Source: a virus. Taken from it: a DNA stretch of 20,403 bases. The translations under genes and the position numbers were made by a program. The stretch spans positions 1-20,403 of the IMG/VR virus record IMGVR_UViG_3300032782_000220; one strand, given 5' to 3'. Every line of letters starts with the position of its first letter. Position 1 is the stretch's first letter. The notes beneath the pieces are model-generated. The model ran no database searches. It had not been told where the DNA came from and was given only the letters and a program-made list of their open reading frames with translations. This document shows, piece after piece, positions 1 to 7,832 of this stretch.

Positions 1-309
1 GCAAGCATTGTTTTGGGCTTTTAGTTTTGCCTCATACATTTCTAAGGTAAGTCCACGCCTGCGCAATTTAACCCTCAGGCGTTCCTCATCAATGTTTGCG
101 AGCCGCTTTTGTCTCATTTGTTCACATACGATCAACCTGTTTTTTTCATACCAGGCTTTTCGAATAGCGCGTTCTCGCTCTCGATTTTTCTGGTAATGCT
201 GCGCCATGTATTTTGATCTACAGGCTTTGCATTGCGGCTGAGGCTTTCCCCTTTTTGTATGATATTCACTCAAGGGTTGTTCCACGCCACATTTCGAACA
301 GGTTTTCAT
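1..309 (-). CDS. Endonuclease VII/HNH-like homing endonuclease, N-terminal part (runs off left edge)
   Basis: This open frame starts at ATG 309 and leaves the window after 103 codons, so only the N-terminus is visible. The first 30 residues hold two CxxC pairs (Cys4, Cys7, Cys27, Cys30), a small zinc-ribbon, followed by a very basic Arg/Lys helix. The last visible stretch, LTLEMYEAKLKAQNNAC, matches how phage recombination endonuclease VII-type HNH domains begin, just before their first zinc-binding CxxC. It lies inside what looks like a group I intron in the capsid gene, so a homing role is likely. There is no strong Shine-Dalgarno before the ATG, which is common for intron-encoded ORFs. The catalytic HNH residues would lie outside the window and cannot be checked. 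Confidence 0.7.
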   Translation of the reverse strand, partial: MKTCSKCGVEQPLSEYHTKRGKPQPQCKACRSKYMAQHYQKNRERERAIRKAWYEKNRLIVCEQMRQKRLANIDEERLRVKLRRRGLTLEMYEAKLKAQNNAC

Positions 310-523
310 ATAAGTCCAGAGTACATTTTGAACCCTATTAACTCTAAGGTTCCCGACCACTCTTGGGACTATTATAGTCTTGGTTTGTTCCAAGTTTCAA
401 GTCCTACTCGTTACGGTGATAATGGCCCTTTAGTTCCATTATTTACCTCGGTATTAGCGTTTCAGCCTTCACCGATTTTGGTCAGTTATCACTCACCGCT
501 TACGCGGCGAGGGGGCACGATTG
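310..523 (-). ncRNA. Group I intron B of the capsid gene (5' part and core; continues past left edge)
   Basis: Coding sequence of capsid exon 2 stops making sense after GGGT at 527-524. A core typical of group I introns follows. P6-like hairpin: ATAATGG/CCATTAT. P7: GGACT (404-400) with AGTCC (370-366). P8 is enclosed: CTTGG (394-390) with CCAAG (383-379). A P9-like hairpin GAACC/GGGTTC follows. The strand around 366-378 resembles the conserved S element. P1 would pair exon GGGT with intron GCCC, keeping the U-G wobble at the splice site, but it is only four pairs. The endonuclease ORF starts at 309, so the 3' splice site and exon 3 lie left of the window. Confidence 0.65.
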
Positions 524-695
524 ACCCGCGTTGTTTTTTGTCTGTTCCATCAGCAAGTTCGTGATCGTAACTAGCTGATAGTCCTGCACCGCATAGACGA
601 AGTACGAAACAACGTCAGAAGCGGTTTGCTGGTTCTGGGCATTCGCAAACGTGTGCGAACGGCCCTGGGGATTTCCGTACTCCAACGGAACCGGG
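524..695 (-). CDS. Major capsid protein, exon 2
   Basis: Translation from the splice junction gives PVPLEYGNPQGRSHTFANAQ and continues through VVSYFVYAVQDYQLVTITN to KNNAG. This resembles the N-terminal arm and early core of HK97-fold capsid proteins of one phage group, in which GKYIPVPL-YGNPQGRS-type sequence is followed by a Tyr/Val-rich strand; that family link is from memory, not a search. The exon is 172 nt: one base completes the Ile codon begun in exon 1, then 57 codons end at GGT. No start codon is needed because it is joined to exon 1 by splicing. Read alone it runs into a stop within the next intron (ending at 500). The scaffold gene directly upstream supports the capsid call. Confidence 0.7.
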
Positions 696-896
696 CAATT
701 TTGTTACTCGCCTTGCGACGGGCCTACTTGCCTCTTCGGGCTTCGGCTCCCTGGTTTTATTTATTGCCAGGGTTCAGACTGTTGCATCCCTTTCGGGCTC
801 TCTCGCTCAGTCGTTCACGGTGGCTTTCGCCTTCCGCCTCGTTATCCTGTCGGACGTCCGAGTCAATCAGAGAGAGTTTAAAGTACACCACGATTA
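696..896 (-). ncRNA. Group I intron A of the capsid gene, about 201 nt, no ORF
   Basis: The 5' splice site is set by P1: exon AAGTACAT (904-897) pairs over eight positions with intron GTGTACTT (888-881). The last exon U faces a G, the diagnostic wobble of group I introns. The intron ends in a G at 696. Splicing gives TAC AT|C CCG GTT CCG, restoring the reading frame GKYIPVPL. Internal elements: a GGC-GAAA-GCC hairpin (831-822), P7 GACTG (812-808) with CAGTC (781-777), P8 CCC-GAAA-GGG (797-788), and P9 CCCTGG/CCAGGG (772-767 with 754-749). It is unusually small and carries no endonuclease. Confidence 0.75.
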
Positions 897-1104
897 ATGT
901 ACTTGCCGGCAAAGCCGTCTGGGCTTTCGTTTTTCGGAATCATTGCTAGCCACAACAATGAATTTGCCGGCATAGAACCCCTGGCTGTTAGGAAGGGTTC
1001 TTGGCATAGACGATATTTTTCATGTAGTCTTTATCGTCTACGTACAACTCTTTCAGCGCAGCAATCTGGTTGCTGCTATTTGCGTAAACTGGCGCGATAG
1101 CCAT
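897..1104 (-). CDS. Major capsid protein, exon 1 (with a frame break near 990)
   Basis: ATG at 1104 follows AGAGGTAATCTCTT, a good Shine-Dalgarno. The first 36 codons read MAIAPVYANSSNQIAALKEL and then continue YVDDKDYMKNIVYAKN, a capsid-like N-terminus. The frame then meets TAA at 988-990. Shifting by one base (adding one base in the CCC run) gives an open frame through SLLWLAMIPKNESPDGFAGKYI, which splices cleanly to exon 2. About 14 codons between NP and LAM look extra compared with what I recall of related proteins. Explanations are a missing base in the assembly, a real frameshift, or a small insertion of roughly 32-42 nt. The capsid identity rests on both exons and on position after the scaffold gene. 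Confidence 0.65.
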
Positions 1105-1110
1105 AAGAGA

Positions 1111-2127
1111 TTACCTCTTTAAGGTACCTTGCATGGCCGCAATCGCGCGTTGACGTCGAGACAACTGCGGCGTTGCTTGGTGTTTGTTTGTAAGGGTTGT
1201 AATCCCACTTTGTGGCGCCTTAGCCGGTGCCGGTGCTTCAGGCGGCGTCAATTTGCCTTGCACCTTTTTGAGCTGTGCAAATTTGGCGGCGTCAGCGAGC
1301 AATTCATCTTCAACAAGCCTCATGGCTTCTATCTCATCGAGCACTTCCCCGGTTTCTTTCCAGGTTCGGTGAATGAGATCCACCACGTCTTGCTGACTGT
1401 TTGTCTCGCGTATCATTTCAAAGTCATCACCTTGCGATGACAGTTGATTGACATTGCGACGCATTTCAGCAAGCACGGCCTTTTCCGCCGCCGCATCTTT
1501 TTCCGAGAGGGTTGTTTGGATGGTTTCAGTGAGGGATTTGGTTAGGTCTGCCTTCAGTTTCTCAGGATCTAAGGCGGGATTCCCCCCGGCTTGGGCGGCA
1601 AGAATGTCTTGGGTGAGTTGATCGTAAGTCACCCCCAACTCTTGCAGTACGCTCAGGGGTTGCGCCTTGATGCGGGCTTCGAGCTCCGCTCTTGTGGGGC
1701 CCTCGAGAGCCTTCATTTTTTCGGCGATTTCCCGCTCTTTCAGCTGAAGAGCGCGGCGTTGCTTGGCAAGCGCCGCTACCTGAGGGCTAAGGGGCTCTGT
1801 CGCTTCAGGGCTCGCGTTAGCCTGTACATTTGTGTCAGGAATGGCGGATTCGGCGGGAGCTGGGGATTGTTCTGGGGATACCGGTGGATTGTTTTCGGCC
1901 GCCTGCGTTAAACCATCATCCCTATTGGTTGTGCGGTTGACGTTCATTTTGATGGTGTGAAGGCCATGGGAGCGGGCCGCGGCCGGAGCGGCCTCCGCTT
2001 CGGTGATTTCCGCAGGGGTTTTGCCCGCGGCAATGTCCTTTAGTCTTGCGATTTTCTCAGCCGATAGGCCGGTAGTGGTGCCTACGGCCCCGGTAATAGC
2101 GGTGCCATTGACTGGCGTGATTTTCAT
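1111..2127 (-). CDS. Scaffold-like capsid assembly protein
   Basis: The predicted protein has 338 residues and is strongly charged. It has a low-complexity Pro/Ala/Glu region (about 45-115), then a coiled-coil-like stretch beginning ALAKQRRALQLKEREIAEKM (about 118-140), then an acidic helical half and a basic C-terminus ending SRRQRAIAAMQGTLKR. Length, low complexity, coiled coil and basic C-terminal tail, directly upstream of the capsid gene, match phage scaffolding proteins. The ATG follows GGGGGTAATTC. Its stop codon lies inside the Shine-Dalgarno of the capsid gene, so the two are probably translationally coupled. No protease motif was seen, so a fused prohead protease is unlikely. Confidence 0.7.
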   Translation of the reverse strand: MKITPVNGTAITGAVGTTTGLSAEKIARLKDIAAGKTPAEITEAEAAPAAARSHGLHTIKMNVNRTTNRDDGLTQAAENNPPVSPEQSPAPAESAIPDTNVQANASPEATEPLSPQVAALAKQRRALQLKEREIAEKMKALEGPTRAELEARIKAQPLSVLQELGVTYDQLTQDILAAQAGGNPALDPEKLKADLTKSLTETIQTTLSEKDAAAEKAVLAEMRRNVNQLSSQGDDFEMIRETNSQQDVVDLIHRTWKETGEVLDEIEAMRLVEDELLADAAKFAQLKKVQGKLTPPEAPAPAKAPQSGITTLTNKHQATPQLSRRQRAIAAMQGTLKR

Positions 2128-2130
2128 GAA

Positions 2131-3237
2131 TTACCCCCAAATTTTTGCGTTTTCGATTCGTGCTTTTGCTATTTCAAAATATTGCGGCTCTTTTTCTATT
2201 CCGACAAACTCAAACCCCTCTTGCAATGCGGCAACCCCGGTAGTCCCGCTGCCCATGAATGGATCAAGCACCGTGCCTTTGGGCGGTGTAATAAGGCGAC
2301 AGAGATAGCGCATTAGCTTGACGGGCTTTACGGTGGGATGATGATTGCTGGCTGGCGCAATTCGATTGCCTGAGCGTTCGCCAGTTGTTGGGTTCTTGCC
2401 TTGAGATAACCCTGACGATTCACGCTGAAAATCATTATAGCGAGGCTCGATTCCATCGCATCCCGCATTGCGCTCACTGCGTGATGCCTTGGCGACATAG
2501 AAGAAGCGGGATGCGCCGCCAGGACTATCAGCTAACGAATAGGGGGGCCTATTCTTTAGCTTCCCGTGTCCATATCCCGCAAATTCTCCCTTGTTCTTTC
2601 TTGAATTACTAGGCGTAACCCCACTTCGCTCGTCCAGCATCGCACCGGCCGCCTCGTCCAGAATGACGTTGGCGGGGAAGCGGCCTATTGTATAATTCGT
2701 TACACCTAAAACGGGCTGCTTTGTTCCGGCTGCCCATTTATTGCCGTGCGCCTGGCTTAAATCTCTTTGATGCTGCGCTATCGTTTCCGTTCCAACTCTG
2801 CACCCATCAATATTCAGAGTGCCGGTTCCCCACTTCTCTAGATTCGCTTTCACGGTCTTTTCGCTTAGGGGCTTCCGGGCAAGCAGTATCGGCTCATTCG
2901 CCGGCTTGAGTGCCGTGCCTCTGCCTTCACCACAATTGAGTGATTTCGGAAAACCTGAGCCAAATAGCCATTGGAGCTGGTCTCGAATTTCAAAGCCAGC
3001 GTCCTCTACGCCGCATGCCATGCGGTGATAAGTGCGGGGACCTCCAAACGACAAAAGGTGAGCGCCCGGTTTCAAGACGCGAAGGCATTCTTTCCAGATT
3101 TCAATTGAAGGCAAATCATAATCCCATTTCTTTCCCATGAAACCAAACCCATAAGGCGGATCCGTAACTAGCGCGTCGATAGACGAAAGTGGAAAAGACT
3201 TCATCACCTCTAAGCAATCCCCCAAAACCAAATTCAT
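2131..3237 (-). CDS. DNA methyltransferase, beta-class amino (N6-adenine or N4-cytosine) type
   Basis: The protein has 368 residues. Catalytic motif IV, TDPPYG, is at about residues 25-30, with VLGDCLEVM just before it. The AdoMet-binding motif I, DPFMGSGTTG, is at about 325-334, followed by GFEFVGIEKEPQYFEIAKAR. A HPTVKPVKLMRYLCRLI segment precedes it. The order DPPY then FMGSGT places it in the beta class, which methylates exocyclic amino groups; DPPY is commoner in adenine enzymes but does not settle the base. Its ATG overlaps the portal stop (ATGA at 3234-3237), so it is coupled to a structural gene. A likely role is self-protection or epigenetic marking of phage DNA. No restriction partner is visible. 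Confidence 0.88.
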   Translation of the reverse strand: MNLVLGDCLEVMKSFPLSSIDALVTDPPYGFGFMGKKWDYDLPSIEIWKECLRVLKPGAHLLSFGGPRTYHRMACGVEDAGFEIRDQLQWLFGSGFPKSLNCGEGRGTALKPANEPILLARKPLSEKTVKANLEKWGTGTLNIDGCRVGTETIAQHQRDLSQAHGNKWAAGTKQPVLGVTNYTIGRFPANVILDEAAGAMLDERSGVTPSNSRKNKGEFAGYGHGKLKNRPPYSLADSPGGASRFFYVAKASRSERNAGCDGIEPRYNDFQRESSGLSQGKNPTTGERSGNRIAPASNHHPTVKPVKLMRYLCRLITPPKGTVLDPFMGSGTTGVAALQEGFEFVGIEKEPQYFEIAKARIENAKIWG

Positions 3238-5174
3238 GCGGCTTGCTGGGATGGTACAGCGTTGGGAACCAGTGGGCTAGTGGGAAGCGGGGCCGGATTG
3301 GCTTGCGGAGGCGGGGCTCCGGGCGGCGGTGCCGCCGGTGGGGTTCCGATTTGCTGAAGCTTAACGCACTGATTAAAGAATGCACGCAACATATCCGCTT
3401 TTGATTGCTCGAGGTTCGCCGCCAGGTACAGATTGATGTATTCAACGCATAGCTCAATGGCCAAATTCAAATCTAGGAAGCCGTCAGGCTCGATGTACTT
3501 TCCTTCCGACACAATGGAATCGAGCATTTTGAAAATGCGCTCTTCACTCGCATTGGAAAGCCGCTCGTTCTGTTCCAAATCCTGCGGCGTGCGCATCAAA
3601 CGCCGCCCTTCCTTTATCGTCAGCATTCCGGCTTGGACTTGCTCGGTAACCCAAGCCATTCTTCCGGCAGGAGTTCTTGGTAAGGCACTTTCACTGAAGC
3701 ACTTGATGACGAAGGGATCTTCGAGGAATCGCATGGCTGGCAAATCGATTTCCTTGGTCCCGTCTTTGTTTGGATATACGGTTTCATAATGACCGAGGCG
3801 CTTTGCGATATCCTTAGCAACGTCAACGACGTGGTAAGCGAGCTCAATATAAACGTTGTCGTACTTTTTGGAAATTGCGGCGAATCTATCTGTAGCGATA
3901 TCGTCGTAAGAACGGATTGCAGCTCCGCTATCAAGTCCTTCAGGCTTTTGTGAAGTTGCCTGCATTGCGCTGACGCCGGTTTCTTGGAAGCCATATTGAA
4001 TCAGCTTATCGCGCTCCGAATAGAGCTCAGGCGCATTACAGGGGGCAACGATATACTCTGGCTTTGTTCCCGACCATTTGACCACGACACCGATTTCATT
4101 GTTATGGTGCGCTACCGCAATTTTTGAGTTTTGTTCCTGCAGAACTCTTGGAACACCAACGAGAGTGATAGAGCGAGCGATAGTATACAAAATGCGCATG
4201 AGAGCGATTTGTGTACCAAAGAGTTGGGTGCCAATGCCCTGGCCAAAAAACCCAAGCCAAGGATCAGAGTACATGAAAAACACAAAAGGAAACTTGGGTT
4301 TCGTCCAAGATTCATCGCGAATCACCCCTTCCACCGTCGAAATGGTGTGGCGGCCAGGGACATATCCCGGAGCGTTGGGATCATTCCCCGAGGGCAAGCG
4401 CCATCCTTCGACTACCATGATTTGGTCACCCACCGTTCTACCAGAATCCGGCGAATTGTCAGGATAGCTTTGCGGGGTGCGAGCAATCACCTCTTCCGCT
4501 TTTGACGACGGAGAATTGGCCAAAAGCTTCTCCCTATCGACAAGCTTCAGCTGCACTAATTGTTGTGGGTTCCCATTAATAGAATCATTATCGTCAGTGT
4601 ATAAATCACTAACAAGTACGCGATCAATGGCAACTTTGTGGTCATCGCCCTCATATACCTTGAGGCATCCGGTTCCGATGGTAAGCCCATCCTTGAGTAT
4701 CTTTGCGCCCTTCTCATACGCTTTGGTCTGATAAAATTCTCCGAGAATAAACTGATTCAGTTGCTGGGCCAGGTGCCTTTGCTTGTAGTCGGCATTGTCG
4801 GTGAGGAACTTCGGTTGAGGTTCGTTTTGAGACAATCGGCTATGAAGAGTATCCACACAAGCGCGTACAAGATTGAACGTCGGTCGATCGTCTGGAAGTG
4901 TTTTGGTTCGATCCATCTTTGAGATGTTGCTACCTGCATAAGAATAAATAGGCAGGCCAGCGTAAAGACGGATGCTTGCAGCAATTTGACGAATGCGATA
5001 AGTCTGGTTCGTTTTGAGGTAAGCAGCCGTTCCACAAAGTTCCTTTGCGAGTTGCCCATCATTCTGGGCTTTCCACCATTCGAAAGCTTCACCTCTACCA
5101 GATAAATCGGTAGATGGGGACTTTGTTCTCATCCGGATACGTTCGACGGGGCCCTTTGATTTCTTTACTTTCAT
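3234..5174 (-). CDS. Portal (head-tail connector) protein
   Basis: The protein has 646 residues. The N-terminal third contains a helix-rich region (RPTFNLVRACVDTLHSRLSQ) followed by GAKILKDGLTIGTGCLKVY, a pattern common in phage portal proteins. The centre has FPFVFFMYSDPWLGFFGQGI and a long helical stretch through ARSITLVG, where portals insert their stem. The C-terminus is Pro/Ala/Gln-rich (APPPGAPPPQANPAPLP) and probably disordered. Length and position, between the terminase cluster and the scaffold/capsid genes, fit a dodecameric portal that forms the DNA entry channel and terminase docking site. Family assignment is by sequence feel and context, not by a search. Confidence 0.8.
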   Translation of the reverse strand: MKVKKSKGPVERIRMRTKSPSTDLSGRGEAFEWWKAQNDGQLAKELCGTAAYLKTNQTYRIRQIAASIRLYAGLPIYSYAGSNISKMDRTKTLPDDRPTFNLVRACVDTLHSRLSQNEPQPKFLTDNADYKQRHLAQQLNQFILGEFYQTKAYEKGAKILKDGLTIGTGCLKVYEGDDHKVAIDRVLVSDLYTDDNDSINGNPQQLVQLKLVDREKLLANSPSSKAEEVIARTPQSYPDNSPDSGRTVGDQIMVVEGWRLPSGNDPNAPGYVPGRHTISTVEGVIRDESWTKPKFPFVFFMYSDPWLGFFGQGIGTQLFGTQIALMRILYTIARSITLVGVPRVLQEQNSKIAVAHHNNEIGVVVKWSGTKPEYIVAPCNAPELYSERDKLIQYGFQETGVSAMQATSQKPEGLDSGAAIRSYDDIATDRFAAISKKYDNVYIELAYHVVDVAKDIAKRLGHYETVYPNKDGTKEIDLPAMRFLEDPFVIKCFSESALPRTPAGRMAWVTEQVQAGMLTIKEGRRLMRTPQDLEQNERLSNASEERIFKMLDSIVSEGKYIEPDGFLDLNLAIELCVEYINLYLAANLEQSKADMLRAFFNQCVKLQQIGTPPAAPPPGAPPPQANPAPLPTSPLVPNAVPSQQAA

Positions 5175-5202
5175 CTACCGTCCAAATGAATTTCGGTGCC
5201 GC

Positions 5203-5457
5203 TCATTGCAATTGCTCTTCCAGGTCTTTGGGAAGCCCGCCATTGGCCAGAAAGGTGAGCTCTTCCGGCGTCAGAATCCTGTCCGGCATTTCTTCATAGG
5301 CCTCCGCCATCTGAGCCTCTTCCGTCATTTCGGTTTCTTGCCGCTGCGGAAGTTCCCCTAGCTTGAAAGACACCTCACTCCCAAGCGATAGCTCGGTGAC
5401 GCCTTGCTTACGGCAAAGCTTCAGAAGCGCAGATAGGTCTTTCAGCGATTCAATCAT
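5203..5457 (-). CDS. Small acidic hypothetical protein upstream of portal
   Basis: The predicted protein has 84 residues and is strongly acidic in its second half (QRQETEMTEEAQMAEAYEEM). It has no transmembrane segment, signal peptide or recognised motif. The N-terminus (MIESLKDLSALLKLCRKQGV) looks like an amphipathic helix. Its ATG overlaps the stop of the preceding gene by four bases, so it belongs to the structural operon. Small acidic proteins beside portal genes are common in phages, but I do not recognise this one and assign no function. Confidence 0.75.
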   Translation of the reverse strand: MIESLKDLSALLKLCRKQGVTELSLGSEVSFKLGELPQRQETEMTEEAQMAEAYEEMPDRILTPEELTFLANGGLPKDLEEQLQ

Positions 5458-5675
5458 TGGTTTTGCTTCGCAAGGCGTTTGCTTTCAAAAAAAACTAGGG
5501 CTTGGAAAAGACCTTCATCGCAAGAAAGACAGCTTGCATCAAACCGTTCGCCCTCAGCCTCAATCACAAATGAGCCACTTTCGTTTTTTATCTTCAAGTC
5601 TGAATAATGCCACCGCAATCGCTCTAAGCACCATAAACCAATGCTGTCTTGATGGTTTCCCACTTTAACCCTCAC
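5454..5675 (-). CDS. Small hypothetical protein
   Basis: The predicted protein has 73 residues and begins with GTG. It is joined by a GTGA overlap to the repeat protein upstream and by ATGA to the acidic protein downstream. Two cysteines lie in a SCLSCDEG segment, perhaps metal-binding, but there is no second pair. The tight coupling at both ends makes it a genuine gene. No family was recognised. Confidence 0.72.
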   Translation of the reverse strand: MRVKVGNHQDSIGLWCLERLRWHYSDLKIKNESGSFVIEAEGERFDASCLSCDEGLFQALVFFESKRLAKQNQ

Positions 5676-6724
5676 GCAGGCCTGGGGTTGTGGCCCGCTC
5701 GTTTTCTCCGAGAGGCCATAATTCGAGACACAATATCGCGCCGCCGTTCGTCCTCACCTTCGTCTGACAGCTCATCTCCAGAGTTCGCCGCCGTGTAATT
5801 TTGCTCCAAATCATCGCGCAAATGCAGGTCATCAAACTCATTCGGAAGGAAATCCGCAGTTGGCTCGTCGGTATTGGCAACTTTACCCCCTTCGGACATT
5901 CGGCGCGCCATGATACGACCAACCATATCCAATTCGTCGCTATCGTCTTGATAGCCTTCGTCAGTCAGCATGCCGCCATGAGCTTTCAGTTTGGGGTTAG
6001 GCATATTGCGAAGCTCTTCTAGTTTTTTTCTGTGAAGATCCTTTGCAGCCTCATAGCCGATCGCCTTGCTTGAGGGCCCATATTTATTTGCGTGACGGAT
6101 TCGATTACCCGCATATGATTGGCCCTCAATGGTTTTGCCATAATAATCAAAGCCTGTTTCGTGTACCCCACCCCCCTCCGCATACCCTTCCATATTGGAC
6201 ATATGGACTTCGCACGGATCATTGCAGTGCTCGTCGCATTCGGATTGATAGCCGGAATCGGTGAGCATGCCGCCATGGGCGAAACCAGATTTGCCGCTTG
6301 TGGGGCCCGACATTGAATGCAACTCAGAAAGGGTTCGCCGATGGCCGGCCTTCGCTAAATTTTTCCACTCGCGCGAAGAGGCTTTACTGCCAATACTTTT
6401 GGGATTTTGAGCCACGCGAAGCGCATGCCCCTGTTCGGATTGTGAATAAGCCTTTGCAGTGCCAGCGGTTTCTTTGGTTGGTAGTGGCCTATTTATCCCG
6501 GTTTCAAAATCCACCCGTTGCTTACCACTAAAAACATTCCCTCCCTCCGCATACCTCCCACCAAACCCCGAACCAGTCCCCATCGCTTCACCGCCATGGG
6601 CTCTTTTCTGACGTTTCATTCGATAGGCGATCGCGAGGGCTTGGGCCTGCGGTTTGCCATGCTCCATTTCGGTTGCAACGTTGTGACTGAAAGCCTTCCG
6701 AGACTTACCTTTGAATAGCGGCAT
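5672..6724 (-). CDS. Repeat-containing late protein with DUF6496-like N-terminus
   Basis: The protein has 350 residues. The first 40 (FKGKSRKAFSHNVATEMEHG, then KPQAQALAIAYRMKRQKR) resemble a short basic motif often found in small phage proteins. Two longer internal repeats follow, FAHGGMLTDSGYQSECDE and KAHGGMLTDEGYQDDSDE, and shorter YAEGG/MSEGG repeats recur through the protein. The rest is hydrophilic and poorly conserved in feel. It may be a virion or head-packaged protein, since it sits between the small beta proteins and the portal. AGGGAGAATCA before the ATG is a good Shine-Dalgarno. Function is unknown. Confidence 0.75.
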   Translation of the reverse strand: MPLFKGKSRKAFSHNVATEMEHGKPQAQALAIAYRMKRQKRAHGGEAMGTGSGFGGRYAEGGNVFSGKQRVDFETGINRPLPTKETAGTAKAYSQSEQGHALRVAQNPKSIGSKASSREWKNLAKAGHRRTLSELHSMSGPTSGKSGFAHGGMLTDSGYQSECDEHCNDPCEVHMSNMEGYAEGGGVHETGFDYYGKTIEGQSYAGNRIRHANKYGPSSKAIGYEAAKDLHRKKLEELRNMPNPKLKAHGGMLTDEGYQDDSDELDMVGRIMARRMSEGGKVANTDEPTADFLPNEFDDLHLRDDLEQNYTAANSGDELSDEGEDERRRDIVSRIMASRRKRAGHNPRPA

Positions 6725-6733
6725 TGATTCTCC

Positions 6734-6982
6734 CTATTTACAAAAAACCATTAGCTCTTGAGCCGGATGCAATTCATCAATCTTTAGTGAGCCATCGTTT
6801 CCTTTGATTTGAAATTCGAAGGCATTTGTTTGAAACATACGCAAAAGATCAATCGCATTTAGGCAAATGCCAGGAGCCTTGAAACCGGCATTTTTTATAA
6901 GGCGTGAATAGCCCATATTATAAATTGCTTGCCAACTGTCTCGACTGACGACCACACTCAGGGGAAAATCACAGAAATCCAT
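6734..6982 (-). CDS. Small hypothetical protein
   Basis: I chose ATG 6982, giving 82 residues beginning MDFCDFPLSVVVSRDSW. It overlaps the preceding stop in TAATG and has GGGGG about ten bases upstream; a TTG start at 7000 would also be open. The sequence is mixed alpha/beta with no membrane segment and no recognisable motif. It is embedded in the structural operon with one-base overlap, indicating coupled translation. Confidence 0.7.
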   Translation of the reverse strand: MDFCDFPLSVVVSRDSWQAIYNMGYSRLIKNAGFKAPGICLNAIDLLRMFQTNAFEFQIKGNDGSLKIDELHPAQELMVFCK

Positions 6983-7308
6983 TAGAACGTATTCCCCCAA
7001 TAAGCTTGGCCGGTGACTGCGTTATTCACCTGGTCGGGTGCCGCAGCGGAGCTGAGTGTGATGGCAACGGTATCGCCCACAGCACACACGATTTGGTTGT
7101 TAGCAATGCCACTGGCTCCCGCGATTCCGGTTTGAATCGTCGAACCGTTCTGTTTGAGAAGTGCGATCACCGCCGAGGCGCCGCCCGCAGTAGCGAGCTG
7201 CGGAAGGCTCAAGTAGCACTGCACAAAGTAAGTGTCCGCTGCGGGAGCCACAAAAACCGTTGTGGTTTGAAGTCCATTCAAAGATACGGCGCCGTTATAA
7301 TTTGCCAT
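6982..7308 (-). CDS. Small beta-rich structural protein, paralogue of the next gene
   Basis: The predicted protein has 108 residues and starts MANYNGAVSLNGLQTTTVFV. It is rich in Val, Thr, Gly and Ala with alternating hydrophobic residues, as in a beta-sandwich. Its C-terminal half (GDTVAITLSSAAAPDQVNNA, ending YWGNTF) aligns by eye with the end of the 173-residue neighbour (GHSITVVLSSSTASDK...IGQGF). Both begin MANY. They are probably related decoration, fibre or minor virion proteins. The gene begins two bases after its neighbour's stop. Confidence 0.75.
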   Translation of the reverse strand: MANYNGAVSLNGLQTTTVFVAPAADTYFVQCYLSLPQLATAGGASAVIALLKQNGSTIQTGIAGASGIANNQIVCAVGDTVAITLSSAAAPDQVNNAVTGQAYWGNTF

Positions 7309-7310
7309 TT

Positions 7311-7832
7311 TTAGAAGCCCTGCCCAATTGTGGTTGTGGAAACTAAACCATTCAAAGTCTTATCCGATGCGGTAGAACTCGAGAGAACGACGGTGATTGA
7401 GTGACCTGCGGTGGCCTGAAAGCTATATTTGAATTGCTGCGCTGATTGCGTTGCGGTGAAACTGCCTGCGGTAAAGATGGGGGAGCCATTGTCATTGACC
7501 ACGATCGAAAGGCCCGAACTCACCGCGGGCCCCGTTGTGGCGTTGCTCCCGTAGGCGGGGGGTTGCTGGTAGTTATTCGGCACTGCGCCGAATCCCTGGC
7601 CCACTCCGCCAACGCCGGTACCTCCGCCACCATCCGCAAAACCAACCGGATCCCCGCCGCCGGCCCCCGAGCCAAGCCCTTGGCCTGAGCCTGCGCCATC
7701 ACCGGTGGCCAAGGCTTGCGGCACCGTGACACTGACCTGCACGTTGTAGTTCCCAGTGGTTGGAACCGTAAAGGTGAGGGTGCCCAACCCCACGAAAACT
7801 TGCGGCTGATTCAGAAGTAGATAATTCGCCAT
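7311..7832 (-). CDS. Beta-rich structural protein with Gly-rich insert
   Basis: The protein has 173 residues, starting at ATG 7832 after AGAGGGGAAAA. The N-terminal strand region (TLTFTVPTTGNYNVQVSVTV) and C-terminal strand region (GHSITVVLSSSTASDK) bracket a Gly/Ala/Pro-rich linker (about residues 40-95: DGAGSGQGLGSGAGGG and similar). The shorter neighbour has the same two ends without the linker, so this copy gained an insert or the other lost it. A virion surface or head-fibre protein is plausible. It is the first protein gene after tRNA-Asn in the operon. Confidence 0.75.
   Translation of the reverse strand: MANYLLLNQPQVFVGLGTLTFTVPTTGNYNVQVSVTVPQALATGDGAGSGQGLGSGAGGGDPVGFADGGGGTGVGGVGQGFGAVPNNYQQPPAYGSNATTGPAVSSGLSIVVNDNGSPIFTAGSFTATQSAQQFKYSFQATAGHSITVVLSSSTASDKTLNGLVSTTTIGQGF

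Noticed and set aside
960-1000. Translational bypass element in the capsid gene
   Set aside because: Take-off and landing codons do not match in the required frames, and a one-base deletion explains the break more simply.
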